Shown piece by piece: positions 50,405 through 61,898 of a DNA stretch of 64,000 nucleotides. The notes under the pieces were generated by a model. It was not told the origin of the DNA. It made no database searches and saw nothing but the letters and a program-made list of their open reading frames with translations. The stretch is from positions 1 through 64,000 of the forward strand of contig OOIN01000020.1 of NCBI GenBank assembly GCA_900323505.1. The letters are read 5' to 3'. Within the stretch, counting starts at the first letter, position 1; the number at the start of each line of letters is the position of its first letter. The stretch comes from Ustilago trichophora (taxonomy: Eukaryota > Basidiomycota > Ustilaginomycetes > Ustilaginales > Ustilaginaceae). Made by a program: the position numbers and the translations under genes.

Positions 50405-53400
50405 CTAGTGTCCAAACATGCGGAGAATGAGGAAGGCAATACTGCCAACGAATCGGACAGCTGAAAGACCAGCAGTCGACCAAAAAATAAACGACTGGTA
50501 AGGGTTGACGATGGGTTCGCCTCGACGCACGGCACTTGCGTAGACATGGTTACGCACGTACTTGTTCCACCAGGTACTTGTGAAGACAATGACGACAACG
50601 GCGTTGGTGCACATCCACACCAGCACGAGGTTGGTACGGAAGTTCTTGGCGTGGTCCTCCTGTCGTGTCGCTTTGTCACGCTTCTGCTTGACTTCGGCCA
50701 TGGGCTGAGAGAGTGTCTGTCGGTAGTGCGCCCAGAGCTCTTCAGCATCGTCGGCCGATGTGGGAATCTTGACTTCGACCATCTGACCCTTGCCGTCTTG
50801 CTTGGAAGCTGAACCGGTGGCACCACCCAAATCGTGCGCAGGGCCATTGGATTGCTTGGTACCCCACGACAGATCGTTGGTGTTGCACATCGAGTACATG
50901 GACAGGATGATGATGTAGGTAGGTGTCAGGAAAAGGTACTGAACGAACGACGTGATCATGTGCCATGGCTCAAAGTGCAAGACGGAGCACACGATCCACA
51001 TGACATAGGTAGCCGCCAGCGAGATGACAATGTCACGGAATCCGGATGTCTTGAAGAGCGCCTCGAGGTTGTTGATTTTCCATCCGCTAGCGTGTGTTAG
51101 ACCAGATGCATCCAGTGCCAAATAGGTCGTGTATCCAGCCGCATAGAGTGCTAGGCCCATGATGAGCGCAAAGATGATGATCGCCGATGTGTATGCAAAG
51201 TTGGATCCCTGGGGTCGATTGCCAAGAGAACAGACAAGTACGACAATAACCATGGCAATGAACACATTCTGGAAGATCTCGATGATGGCAGCACCCTGTC
51301 CACCAAACGGATCCTTGCCCGATGTGCTTGTAGCCGAACTGAGCAAAAAGTAGAAAGCCAGGAAAAAGTTGGCAATGGCAAACCAACTAAAGACGAGCAG
51401 AACCAGATTGTAGATGACTTGGAAGAGAAGCCAAAGCTTTCGAAGGAAGGGTTGACCAGAGGTGAAGATGCGGTACCAGTGCCATGTGGCGTAGTAGGAC
51501 GCGAAGAGCGAACCGTTGAGCCATCGCCGACGCTGCGAGATGAATTCGGGCACCTTGTCTGGCACATCGGTGTATGCCTTGGCCGACTTGACGTAGCGCA
51601 ACAGCCATCCTTCGCGTTCTTTGGTCACCAGCTCAAAGCAGAGAATACGGTCTTCAGCAAGATACATGTTGCCAGAGAAGATCGAGTTGCTGCCTTCGCC
51701 GGCATGCAGCTTCTCGCCTTTGAAGTACATTTGCAGCGGACGACCCTGGAGCGCCTTGTATCGATAGGCGGAGAAAGCACCGGGAAGCACCGAGATAAAG
51801 CCAAAGACGGACTCGGTCGGCTTGTCGAGGATGTTGGACATCTTGTACTCGAAGTTCTGCGAGGCGACCAGAGGGTTGAAGAGAGCTGTGCAGCCACGGC
51901 CAGTGTCGACGCAGATTTCTCCACAGGCGCCTCCAACGCGAGGATGCTTGTCAAAACTCTTCCAAAGCTCGTAGATCGAAGTCCCGGTAGGCTTGGTTCC
52001 GACGTCAAGCAGAATGCAGACGTTGGGCTGGAGCATCTGGCAGAAAGCGTTAAAGTACCATCGGTGACTGTTGAGCTTCTTTTTATTCTGCTCCTTGAGA
52101 CAGAAGACGACCTGGATGGGGCAAGGAGTGACCTGCACCTCACCCTTGTCGGTTACCTGGACGCGAGTGGTGTATTCGAAGATGTGCGCCTCGACGGGCT
52201 TCTTGAGGACGTGGTCCTTCATGACACCTTCGTTGTAGCAGCCCATGAGACCCAAGGCCTTGAGCATGCGCTCGTTGGCCTTCTTTCGGCCATCGGCGAC
52301 AATGATGACAACGACCTTCTTCCATGCATCGGGACCCCATGTCTTGGAGCGCGTTCGACTGCACAGGTGGGCAATGTTTTTAATGACACCACCCATGGTT
52401 CTGGCAAAGAGCACGTCATCTTCGTTATAGCAGGTGAGCACAATGGCCATCTCGGTCTGTCTGCCATAGAGCCACGGACGCAGCGTATACTTGTCTTCGA
52501 TGAACTGGTCTGGATCCGAGGTGCAGGCTTGATAGCGCATCTCGCGGAATTCGGGATTGTTGCTGTCGGACTTGCTGATGCTCTTGGCGACGGGGATGTC
52601 GAGGACGAGATTGCCATCCTGGAGCGGAATGCGCTTAACAGTACGTTTGCGCATGATGCGCTCGCGATTCTCACGTTGGAAGCTCGAGTCCTGGTGCTGA
52701 AGGCTATGCATGGGTGCAGGGGCGATTACGGCACCAGGTACACCGAGGCCACCGATGGAAACGTGTGCCTCTGGCATGCCTGGACCTTGCATTCCGTACT
52801 CTCCATATGGTGTGGGAGGGTAAGCAGGTTGACCGAGGTGGACCATTGAGTGCGAGGCGGGCACCTCGTTGTACTGCATTGCCGGAACGCCAGCGTTCCA
52901 GGCGCCAGTAGGTTGGTTGCTGTGCTTGGAGTAGATGCTCTTTTCGTCGTCTACTTGCGAGTAGCCATTTCCGCCGGGGCGGCCGGACTGATAGCTGTCG
53001 GAGCGCTGGAAAGCGGCTGCACCGCCGTAGGGATAGTGTTGCTGCATGGCGCGCTCGTCATACGTAGGATCATGCGAGCCTAGATCGATGCTATGCTGTG
53101 AGCGATCGGCTTGGAGCTGGCCGGATCCAGGGAGAGGTGCAGGATCGTAGAGAGGTGCTGCAGGGGCCGTGTCGTAGGAAGCGTTTGGATCCCACTGACT
53201 AGGGCGGTTGGCGGTGCCGCTTGAGTTGGAATGGTACGGAGGTCGCGAGAAAGCGTCGTGGTTGTAAGAGGCGGCGGACGCCGGGTCCTGGTTGGGGGAC
53301 CTTTGTCGGGTTACAGAGAGATTAGAAGGGACCGGAGGGATGTCGTCGCTGTACGTAGTGGGAGCTTGGTTGGCGGAGCGGCTGGAGGACGAGTTGGATC

Positions 53401-53770
53401 TCAGCCTTGATGGTTGCCTGTCGCAAGGAGATGGATGGAAGAGACAACAGGCAAGTCGGTCAGTCCAGTGCCTCCGGTTCCCGGAAAGTGGAGTGCCAAG
53501 GGTCTCTCGAGGCGAAATGAAGTTGGACGCGGAGCGAGCTTCAAGTGACAAAGCGTTGTGAGATGAAAGCTAAACTTACCTTTGAGGTTTGACAGGCGCA
53601 GACTGATACTCGGGCTGTGGAGCATCGTAAGCGTTGTGAGATTGTTGAGGATAAATTTGGTATTGTTGATAATCCTGCTGCGACTGCGTTCGATCGGCAT
53701 AGTGTTGCTGATGGCTGCCATATTGGTCATAGGGATGGGCGGAGCCACCTTGACGGTTGTATTGGCTCAT
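50405..53770 (-). CDS. Chitin synthase, division 1 (class I-III)
   Basis: There are two exons: 53770-53580 and 53417-50405, with a 162-nt intron (GTAAGT ... GCGACAG, phase 2). The product is 1,067 aa and starts MSQYNRQGGSAHPYDQYGSH. The Gln/Tyr/Ser-rich N-terminal 300 residues are disordered. The catalytic core has MAIVLTCYNEDDVLFARTMG, VVIIVADGRKKANERMLKAL, LLDVGTKPTG, AEDRILCFELV and QRRRWLNGSLF. Six to seven membrane helices follow (LLFQVIYNLVLLVFSWFAIA, IIIFALIMGLALYAAGYTTY). The enzyme makes chitin from UDP-GlcNAc at the plasma membrane. The class among I-III needs a tree. Confidence 0.95.
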
Positions 53771-54137
53771 GGCCCAAGCTTGTGTCCGCTACGCAGAACA
53801 CAGGGTTGGTGCTACTTGTAAGAGATGTGCTCGAGTTGACAGGGCGGTATCTGCTGACGAGAGGTATGAGATGGGGTGAAGAAAGATGAAGTTTGATAGA
53901 TGCGAGGTAAGACCGAGCAGGTAGTAGATTTAGCTCTAGAGATGGTGGAGACGTATCGTGGGAGGATGACAACCGTGCACAGGGTACGATATGGAGGAGA
54001 AGCTAGTGCTGTACGCCCATGAGGCTCGGGGTGACTTTTAATGGTTACGACTGAACTACAGTACAGTAATGCAGGGGCACCGAGCGCTGCTGCTTGGAAA
54101 CGGCATGCGACGAGGTGTGGGTTTGCTGTAGAGAAAG

Positions 54138-54162
54138 AAAGAGAGAGAGAGAGAGAGAGAGA
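54138..54162. repeat. (GA)n microsatellite
   Basis: GAAAGAGAGAGA... runs uninterrupted for about 25 bp upstream of the chitin synthase gene. Confidence 0.9.
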
Positions 54163-54643
54163 TTGATTGAACGCAGCCCAACCCCAAGCCAACGGGTCCA
54201 AGCTGTGGAGCACTCTACAGTACTTTTGCCAGCGACAAAGAAGTCAAAAGACATGCGTGTGGCTGCAGCGGCCTACGTTCCTTGCGAGAAGTGAGCGTAG
54301 TGTGCCGAAGAAAGGGACGCCGTTGCGAAGGTGCTCCTGTCCACAAGACAAAGGAAACAAAGTAACAGACACTGTTCAAGTGTGTGCCTGCAGCACCTGC
54401 ATAAAGCGCATACGCGCGTGAACGCCCTCAACGCTCCAGCAGCCGTTTTGCCAAAAAATCAAAACCAAAAAGCATGGTGGTAGAATCAACTTTTCGGAAA
54501 GTCCGCCATCCTTTTTTTTCTTGATGCCAGCACGCTACGAACATCCGAGAACTTGGCAGTGGAGCAGTCGTTGTGTTCAGAATGTGATATAGAAATTGAA
54601 CCCCTGACTGTCTCAACTCAGATCCAAGAATCGAGCTTTAATC

Positions 54644-54665
54644 TGTACTGTACAGTACAGTACTG
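54644..54665. repeat. Dispersed TGTACTGTACAGTAC palindromic motif, copy 4
   Basis: TGTACTGTACAGTACAGTAC at 54644-54663 is the cleanest copy of this motif. It is flanked by TG at 54664-54665. Confidence 0.85.
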
Positions 54666-55666
54666 CATGTCTCTCACCTTCGCTGTCACTTTTGACAGTT
54701 TTGCCTTGGTTTTTCTTTTCTGCCCTCGCGTCGCCTACGGCTTTCCATTTCGACACTGCCGAAACTGGTCGACGGATGTCCGCTCCACAAAAACAGGATG
54801 AACTGAAATCCTAACACAATCTCAACTGTCAAGGCCGGGGGCCGGGTGTTACTGACTAAGAAGAGCACAGCATTCCAGCATTTCTCGGGACGGACTTCGA
54901 CCTAGCGTTCAGTGGTGGCGTCTCATTGTCTTGTCGATGCAGGGACCTGCTTGTTACTCTCTTTTTAGCTTCTTGCGTGCCAAGCTTCATGTCATCTGGC
55001 TCACGTATTCGTGAACGTCTTGCTTCGACATGCATATTAGATGTCATTTGAAAGCATGAATATCATACGTCGACCCGCGTCCGCTTCACGCGCTTCAAAC
55101 GACTCCGGACGACCAACAACCTCGGAATCAATTTGATGAGATTGATTTTTTTGGTAGATGATGGTAGATGATGGTGTGAGTGTTTCTGTAATCTGATGTT
55201 GGCGTTGATGTGAACAGCAGTCGACACCACCATGCCGCAACCGAGTTCCACCTCCGATTCTTCACAGATTAGTGTGCTCACTCCTTTCTCGATATGCAGA
55301 GTACACAAGGGCTGAAAGAGCAACAAAGGACAATCCAGTAGGACGTTGAGCATACCATACAACCAACCCCGATTTTCTTTTCCCCGATTTAACGCGCTTC
55401 TCCACACGTCAAAATTTCGGTTTTCGGCAATTTGTGCAAAAGTTGACTTCTTCGTCGACATCTTTCTTAAAACCCTTTTGGCTGATCTTCAACAATCTCG
55501 ACTCGATTGCTCCGACAGGGTTCCTATCACTCATCTGTCGCCACCTACAACAGTCGCCAGACCTCACTGCAGATCTACCGCTGTTACGCTTGATCCGCTT
55601 GGTTCAGCGCTCACCATATACCCGGACAGACCCCCTTTCCGAGCAACGCATATCTAAACTTGCAAC

Positions 55667-56309
55667 ATGTCCGATCGCGAAGACGGAGGAGAGGAGACGT
55701 GAGTATCAACACACACACACTTAGAGCTGAAACGCTCAATCAAATTGCTTCTACCGCAATGAGACTGACCTGACTTTGTCTTGCTCTTGCGCTTTCGATA
55801 GCTTCTACGAGGATGAGGAGCCCGTCTACGATGGTGATGACCTTGGAGAGGAGCAGTTTGACGATGGTGCCGACGCTGCTGCCAACGGCATCGTTCACTC
55901 TTCTGCAGGAGGAGATCCCTCCACCTCGATGGCAGGTCAGGCCAATGCCGAACGCATTACCACCCCTTATATGACCAAGTACGAGCGTGCTAGAATCCTT
56001 GGCACCCGTGCGCTCCAGATCTCGTAAGTTTCGCTGTCTCGAACCGTTTGGCACCAATCCAAAGTACCTTCTGCCCGCGTTAGCGCTGTCAGTCAATACA
56101 GTCCGCTGACCATCGCTACTTCATATCTTCCATTCGATCGACACAGCATGAACGCCCCCGTTCTCGTGCCCACTGAGGGTGAGACCGACCCATTGGAGAT
56201 CGCCATGAAGGAGCTGGCTGCCAAGAAGATTCCCTTGGTCGTCAGGAGATACCTCCCAGACGGAAGCTATGAAGACTGGACCGTCAGCGAGCTCATCGTC
56301 AGCGAGTAA
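55667..56309 (+). CDS. RPB6: RNA polymerases I/II/III shared subunit RPABC2 (Rpb6)
   Basis: There are three exons: 55667-55698, 55802-56023 and 56147-56309, with introns of 103 and 123 nt (donors GTGAGT and GTAAGT). The product is 138 aa. It starts [18 protein letters not shown], an acidic N-terminus typical of Rpb6. The conserved core is [20 protein letters not shown] (exon 2), then [20 protein letters not shown] and [20 protein letters not shown]. The subunit stabilises the clamp base of all three polymerases. Yeast Rpb6 is 155 aa with a longer acidic start. Confidence 0.97.
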
Positions 56310-57745
56310 GACGTCTGTTCCCTTTCGCTCAACCACGTGGTCTGTGCATCCCAAGATGCTCAATCTGGATCAATGTATACCTCCCCTCGTTCACTCTTAC
56401 TGGCCTCATCAGCTGCACTTTGGAACGAAGCAAAGCTTGCGAAACTTGCTCACCGCACTACGCTGATTATAGACACAGCATCCCCTCTGGTCCTTCCTCT
56501 CCGTCATTGTACTTTACTGTCTCTCAAACATAGCATATCTTAGTCTTTTCTGACATAGCGAGGCAGTGTGCGAGATGAGCCAATAGCTTAAACTCTGTTT
56601 GCATTCTGTCGTCTCCTTTCAAATCTAGTCCCGACTGTCTCGGTAAGAGCTTTGTTCGACTTCACAAGTGGCCAAGCAACACACAAGACAAGAGCTGAAC
56701 CAGGGCTACCGCGAGACAGCCGTTTGCGCAATGAAGATCGCATTTCTTCTGCACGATCTTTGCCTCGACAGGGTGCTTGTGTTGGCGTTGTGCTCTGTCG
56801 AGCGAGATCAGCTCTCGCCTATCCCTGCTGTCCATACATCGGCTTTATTAAAGTAGTCATGGGAGAAGAGTACGGTCTCAAGCTCTCTCAGGACTACGTT
56901 GCCGTCCATAACGAGTGCTTGTGCTGACACAACACCGGTCCACCAGGAAAAAGCCTTGACATGTCACGGCAAGAACCCATTTCATCGTAAGTCCGTCACA
57001 CTCGAACAGCCCGATTACTGTCAGTTGCTGCGACTTGTCAAGCAGGATAATAGATTGGATCAGGAAGGAAGCGGGTTCCTGTCAAGATGTTAGACCATTT
57101 GATTGAACTTGCCAAGATCGATCTTGGACCTGCGGCAGCATTTCTACGAACCCGATCTCGATCTTTACGCTCAATTGAGCTCGGCCGAGGCATTTTTGAA
57201 ATCACATGACTGATTTTTACACTCAATTGTTTAAGCTGGTGATCGGGCCACCAGAAATTAGCGAGACCTTGGTCAGGTGGCCAGTGTCGGCCACAATTTT
57301 GAACTGGCGCATGGGCGCTATGACCGCAGTGCAGCAAAGCAGTCATTTTTGGAGACACGGAGCCAAAATCTGCAGAGTGAGGTGAGAGGCTAGGTGGAGT
57401 GTGACCTACAAAGCTCGTCTCGATACTTGCTCACGCTCTCTTCTCTCCCACCAAGTAGCTCTCATTTGATCAAGTCAGGTAGGTACCATTGCAACACTCC
57501 GATTACTGCTGGGGATCACTTCGACACCATCGTACGAGCATCGTAATTCTAAGCAAGGATGGCGAACACACGACGGCAACATTTCTGGACTTCGCAGCAT
57601 CGGCTCTTTCGTCATCAGCAGATTCTCAACGATTCCTGACGTAGACATCCCAGCAGCAGTCGATCCCAGCAATCCTCTGAACCTCAAGGGAACAGTGCGC
57701 TAACACTCGCACATCTTTGTTACAACACATTACAGCTTTGTCAAC
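56310..57745. promoter_or_regulatory. Intergenic region between RPB6 and eL41
   Basis: These 1.4 kb contain the RPL41 promoter and probably a 5'-untranslated intron, since a TTACAG acceptor-like site stands 11 bases before the RPL41 ATG. No snoRNA or tRNA pattern and no domain-bearing frame is recognised. Confidence 0.45.
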
Positions 57746-57823
57746 ATGCGAGCCAAGTGGAGGAAGAAGCGTATGCGCAGACTTCGTCGTAAGCGCAGAA
57801 AGATGCGTGCCCGATCCAAGTAA
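57746..57823 (+). CDS. RPL41: 60S ribosomal protein eL41
   Basis: The 25-codon frame starts MRAKWRKKRMRRLRRKRRKM and ends RARSK, essentially the universal eukaryotic eL41 sequence. More than two thirds of residues are Arg or Lys. The protein forms a single helix bridging the ribosomal subunits. The ATG at 57746 follows TTTGTCAAC, with a likely 3' splice site just upstream (TTACAG at 57730-57735). Confidence 0.97.
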   Translation: MRAKWRKKRMRRLRRKRRKMRARSK

Positions 57824-58418
57824 ACGGCTCACCCCTCAACAGGTGACCCGTTTACACTTCGTCGACGGAATCTAGAGCACTCAACGGCTTGGTATCCGCG
57901 CACGGTTCTTGCAACGGCTAGTCTATAGCGATGGTATGTGTCAGTCTCCCGTGTAGCCTGCAATAGGCTGACACGAATCACGTAGGCAGACCCGGCCTCG
58001 TTTAAGTTCACGAACTCGTCACTCACAATTTTCACTCTGTGAATGTACCCTCATCGTCATGCTTGATCCCATCTCACAGTCCTCGCTGAGACTGCTTCAC
58101 TGTTCGTTCCGGACGTTCCAAATCGGCTCGACCGTTTCGCCGACCCCCAAACATCGGCCAACAAACTACACACACCCAAATCACTCTCTGTTCTACCGGT
58201 GTTGCTTGTCTATGCAGCATCGGTATAGCACAACCTAAAAATTGAAGCGTTTTCAACCCTTTACATCTAAGTTCGATCAGGGCGTGATGCCATCTGTGCG
58301 TACTTGCTTGTGTGATGATCCATGTGATACTACATTTCATTGAGTCTTGAACGAGACAATCTAAAGCTGTGTCTCATGATCTCATCTGCGATCACAGAAG
58401 CTGAACGGACGATACAGA
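57824..58418. other. Intergenic region between eL41 and the dehydrogenase
   Basis: These 595 bp lie between convergent genes. Nothing is recognised. Confidence 0.5.
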
Positions 58419-59637
58419 TCACCAATGCTCGCGAGCGGGTCGCAGATCCAGCTCAAACGTCCACCCGGACGGGTGTTGCTGAGCGAGGAACAACCACGCC
58501 TTTGCCATTTGAGGCGGGTGTAGAACCTGTCCAAGAGTTTGCATCGACAAGTTGAAGCAAGGCCTTCAGTATGCTTGATTGTAAGATGTGGTCTAGGTAC
58601 GGGGCGGATGAACTTACCGATCCATCGGGGAAGCGACTGCCTTTGGGCATACCGAAGAACTCGAGCGCTGTGTCGGACTCGATGAGACCGTCGACGATGA
58701 CATGGCTCACATGAACTGATTTTGGGCCGTATTCTCTGGCGATGGCCTATTGTAAGGAGGAGCATGCGCAGAAAAAAATGGTAAGATGGAGCTCGATCGG
58801 CATACGAAAAGATAGCGAAGTTGGACGACTTACCTGACACATAGCTCGAAGGCCAGACTCTGTTCGACGAAGCGAATCAAGACAAGGAAGAGGATTAGTT
58901 TTGTTCGCGTGCATTATACTCAAAGAGACACACCATCATAGCACAGACGCTGGTCTGCTGGACAGAAATCTCAACTTACTACTGGCAGCAAACCCAGCAA
59001 ACCCTTCTCTACCTCTGGTCGATGAAGTAGCACCCGTCACAATCAAGTTGCCACCCTCTCCATGCGCCTCCATCTTTCCCAGCACCGCCTGCGCGAACGT
59101 AAAGCCAGCCAAGATCGAACCCTGCACTCCGTCTCTCACCTGTTCGAATCTCTGCTCTAGGAAAGGTCCTCTCTTTCGAATCGAAAAGTTGTAGCATGCC
59201 GTGCCGATCTTCTTCCCTGGCCAGCGATCGCACACCTCCTGTACTGCTTGAGTGATCGAGGCGTTGTCCAGGCCATCGCACGCGAAAGCACCAGAGAGCT
59301 TCTCTTCCTCGGCTCCAACGGGGATGTTGTTGGCTTTGCGGAAGGCAAGGGCGGTAGCGTGCAGTTCCTCAGCCCACGCTTCGAGTCGCTGCTTGCTACG
59401 GGAGAGAATGGCGGTGGTGTAGCCTCTAGCAGCAAAGACTTGGGCAATGTTGATACCTAGCCCAGGTCCAACGCCAAGAACGATGACGATGTGATCTTGC
59501 AGCGCAGGACCGTGCAAGACATCCTCACCAAGTCGTTGGACGGGCGCGTGCGGCTTAAACTCAGGTTGTAGCAGATAGCTACGACTTTCGCGAGGGCTGC
59601 TGTTGTCATTGCCGTTGCTTCCTTTCTTGCTCGTCAT
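58419..59637 (-). CDS. Atypical short-chain dehydrogenase/reductase (SDR)
   Basis: There are four exons: 59637-58980, 58859-58834 (only 26 nt), 58746-58618 and 58526-58419, with introns of 120, 87 and 91 nt. All phases agree, giving 306 aa. The cofactor site is IVIVLGVGPGLGINIAQVFA, a variant Rossmann glycine motif. After the ATSS strand the active-site region reads GFAGFAASSKSGLRAMCQ: the Lys is kept but the Tyr of YxxxK is Ala. PKSVHVSHVIVDGLIESDTA and WTFELDLRPAREHW complete the fold. This branch of Tyr-less SDRs is known in fungi and bacteria; substrates are unknown. Confidence 0.87.
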
Positions 59638-60233
59638 GTTGGCTTCCGATCTGTCTGACTGTGATTGATGGTTGATAAAGTTGCTGGATGTGGAGAAGAA
59701 TCTGCGAATGGTTGGCGTTGCGACCCTTTTTCAATAATGCAGGAGCAGCACGGGATCAACAATCGCAACAGCTTTTAGAAGAGCACTCGTTGTCAGAAGG
59801 AGGTCTCCGGCTGATGTGAGAAGCCGAGCTAGCCGACTTCTGGTCACATTTCATCGAGTGTTACCACCTCTTGACTCACTGTCAATGATGATGACCAGGT
59901 GGACTGAGCGCGGAAATATCTCAGATTTGAGCTTGGACCCTGCGTCGCCTCATTCTGCATTCACACTTCTTCCCCACAAAATCACATATTTCCGCTCCAC
60001 CGTTCTGCACATTCCAATTCGTATCGCTGACTCCTAGACTGGCTCCAATAGTGACCACATTCTTCACATGTGGTACAAGCACACCATTCTCTGCAGTTAG
60101 AGTACCCACTTGATTCATTCAGTTAGAGGTATACTGTATGTCTAGTTCTAGGTGCAGCTGGGAAGATGTCGTCCCGTCAAGCCCGGCAGGCGAGGAACAA
60201 GCATCTCGGGATCTATTTATCTGTTGCGGCCCA
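59638..60233. promoter_or_regulatory. Upstream region of the SDR and 3' flank of the phosphatase gene
   Basis: These 596 bp hold the SDR promoter. Nothing else is recognised. Confidence 0.5.
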
Positions 60234-61898
60234 TCAGTAGACGGTACCGTTTCGAACAGGACCGGTGATGACAAAGTCGGTTCCATTCTTGCCGAAGCAG
60301 GCCTTGTCAAAGTTTGCATCCTTGAGCGCGTGTTTCTGCTGGAACTTGACAAAGTCCTCGAATGGGCACAGCGCCTTGCCCTCTGGGCAGCCCTGTGCTG
60401 CGCTGTATGGGATCACGGCTTCGTTGAGCTTGGTCCTGATATATCGCTTCGAATCGTTATCGTTATCGCACTCTACGACCTCGAAGACGAGTCGGGCGGC
60501 AAAGGGAGTGATGTGGCTGAGGATAAAAGTGCGGTTGGGGTCGGGGTAGTGAGGGTCGAGATAATCTCCAATGACCTGGGTGTAGTTGAGTGCAGTCAGC
60601 ACAGAGACGATGATATCGTCGTGCGAAAAGTCGACATAGAAGGTCTGATCGAGAGGAAAGTAGGTTGGGTTCGAGTCGAGGGTGCTGTTCTCGGTCGTAA
60701 CGGTGCTCTGGTTGAAAGGAGACTTGGTAAGGCGGTCAAGCAACTCGCTCACCCACCCAACACCCTGGGCTTTACCACTAGGGCTCATGATACCATAGTC
60801 ACCCGAGAACTGCAAATCAAGATCATACTCGAATCCATCCCATTCTTCCTTGGTGAAGAGCCCGCAGAAGTCAGAGTATCCCAAAGCCGCCGTTTCGTAG
60901 GCACAGAGACTCTGCATACCGTACACCATCTCGTCTTTGAGCTCGAGACCCGACACATACTGCTGCAGACGAGCGGTAATGTTGGGCAGATAGATACCGT
61001 CCCAGATGGGTCGCAGATAGGTGTCACCGACGGTGATGGTGTTTGAGTTGTTGCATGTGTCGTAGGAGGCAAGCGTATTGTTGAACGCGTCTGGCTCACC
61101 CAGTCCATCACCACCTTCGAGGATGATCTCCATGTTGATCTTGCTAGGAGCGTCCCAACCGAAGAAGCCGAGGGTCCAGTATCTTGCCGAGTCGAGGATG
61201 CGCTGTTGGCTGGTGGTCCTGATGACTGGCTTGTTGGCCTCGGTGGTAGCGTTGTACAGCTTTCCGTACTGGTAGAAGTGATGAACACCCGAGTCGAAGA
61301 GCTGCTGGTTGCCGATGGGGTTGAGCACCTCTGCGCCCAACTCATACTTCCAGTCGTTCAAGAACGAGAGTGGTCCCGACGCCGAAAAGTTCGAGTTGGG
61401 GTTGTTCAACTTGGAGACATTCGCGATCACTTGTCCAAAGTATGGCGCGCCCTCGGTAGAGTACGAAGTGGGATACCTCGCTCCGTGACGATGCAAGATA
61501 TGCACCTGTTTGACGGTGCACTGCTCGGGAAGCCTGGCGTGCTCCTTTTGGAATTCGGCAAAGATGGGCGAGGAAAAGTAAGGAGATTCATTGCCGAGGT
61601 GCTGGAAGATGTTGTACGTGCACTCTTCGGTGGCGTTGAGAGGCTTCCAGCGAGTCTCGATGGAGCTATCCTTGAGCTCACCGGGGATGCGATCGGTGAC
61701 GGCGAGGAAAGGGGATGCGCCGTACTTGACTGTGCCCGCGTAGCCGACATTGGTGGGGAACGGGTTCGAGTGGCTGATCGAGGTGGGGGCGGAGGCGTTG
61801 TTGGAGGAAGGGGCCGAGTCGCGGGGGAGCAAAGCAGCCGAAACGATGGCACTGGCTACCAAAGCCTGCAGGGCCAAGATGCTGGATGTGAGCTGCAT
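60234..61898 (-). CDS. Secreted histidine acid phosphatase (phytase-like)
   Basis: I take the ATG at 61898 (MQLTSSILALQALVASAIVS), which opens a signal peptide; the frame also extends 31 codons upstream without one. The product is 554 aa. VHILHRHGARYPT (about residue 138) is the phosphohistidine motif of histidine acid phosphatases and YVDFSHDDIIVSVLTAL (about 423) supplies the C-terminal HD-type acid. Many N-glycosylation sites (NNAS, NATE, NVSK, NATT) fit secretion. The enzyme releases phosphate outside the cell, possibly from phytate. The family contains both phytases and general acid phosphatases; sequence alone does not decide. Confidence 0.93.
   Translation of the reverse strand: MQLTSSILALQALVASAIVSAALLPRDSAPSSNNASAPTSISHSNPFPTNVGYAGTVKYGASPFLAVTDRIPGELKDSSIETRWKPLNATEECTYNIFQHLGNESPYFSSPIFAEFQKEHARLPEQCTVKQVHILHRHGARYPTSYSTEGAPYFGQVIANVSKLNNPNSNFSASGPLSFLNDWKYELGAEVLNPIGNQQLFDSGVHHFYQYGKLYNATTEANKPVIRTTSQQRILDSARYWTLGFFGWDAPSKINMEIILEGGDGLGEPDAFNNTLASYDTCNNSNTITVGDTYLRPIWDGIYLPNITARLQQYVSGLELKDEMVYGMQSLCAYETAALGYSDFCGLFTKEEWDGFEYDLDLQFSGDYGIMSPSGKAQGVGWVSELLDRLTKSPFNQSTVTTENSTLDSNPTYFPLDQTFYVDFSHDDIIVSVLTALNYTQVIGDYLDPHYPDPNRTFILSHITPFAARLVFEVVECDNDNDSKRYIRTKLNEAVIPYSAAQGCPEGKALCPFEDFVKFQQKHALKDANFDKACFGKNGTDFVITGPVRNGTVY

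Larger units (their letters stand above)
53771..55666. promoter_or_regulatory. Divergent intergenic region between chitin synthase and RPB6
   Basis: These 1.9 kb have no recognised gene. They hold a (GA)n tract (54138-54162), three copies of the CAGTA palindrome (54055-54069, 54214-54224, 54644-54665) and repeated TAGATGATGG (about 55156-55175). A 132-codon minus-strand frame at 55461-55063 has no domain and overlaps the RPB6 promoter. Confidence 0.5.

Noticed and set aside
55063..55461. 132-codon minus-strand frame upstream of RPB6
   Set aside because: It has no domain or splice-supported extension and sits in the RPB6 promoter.
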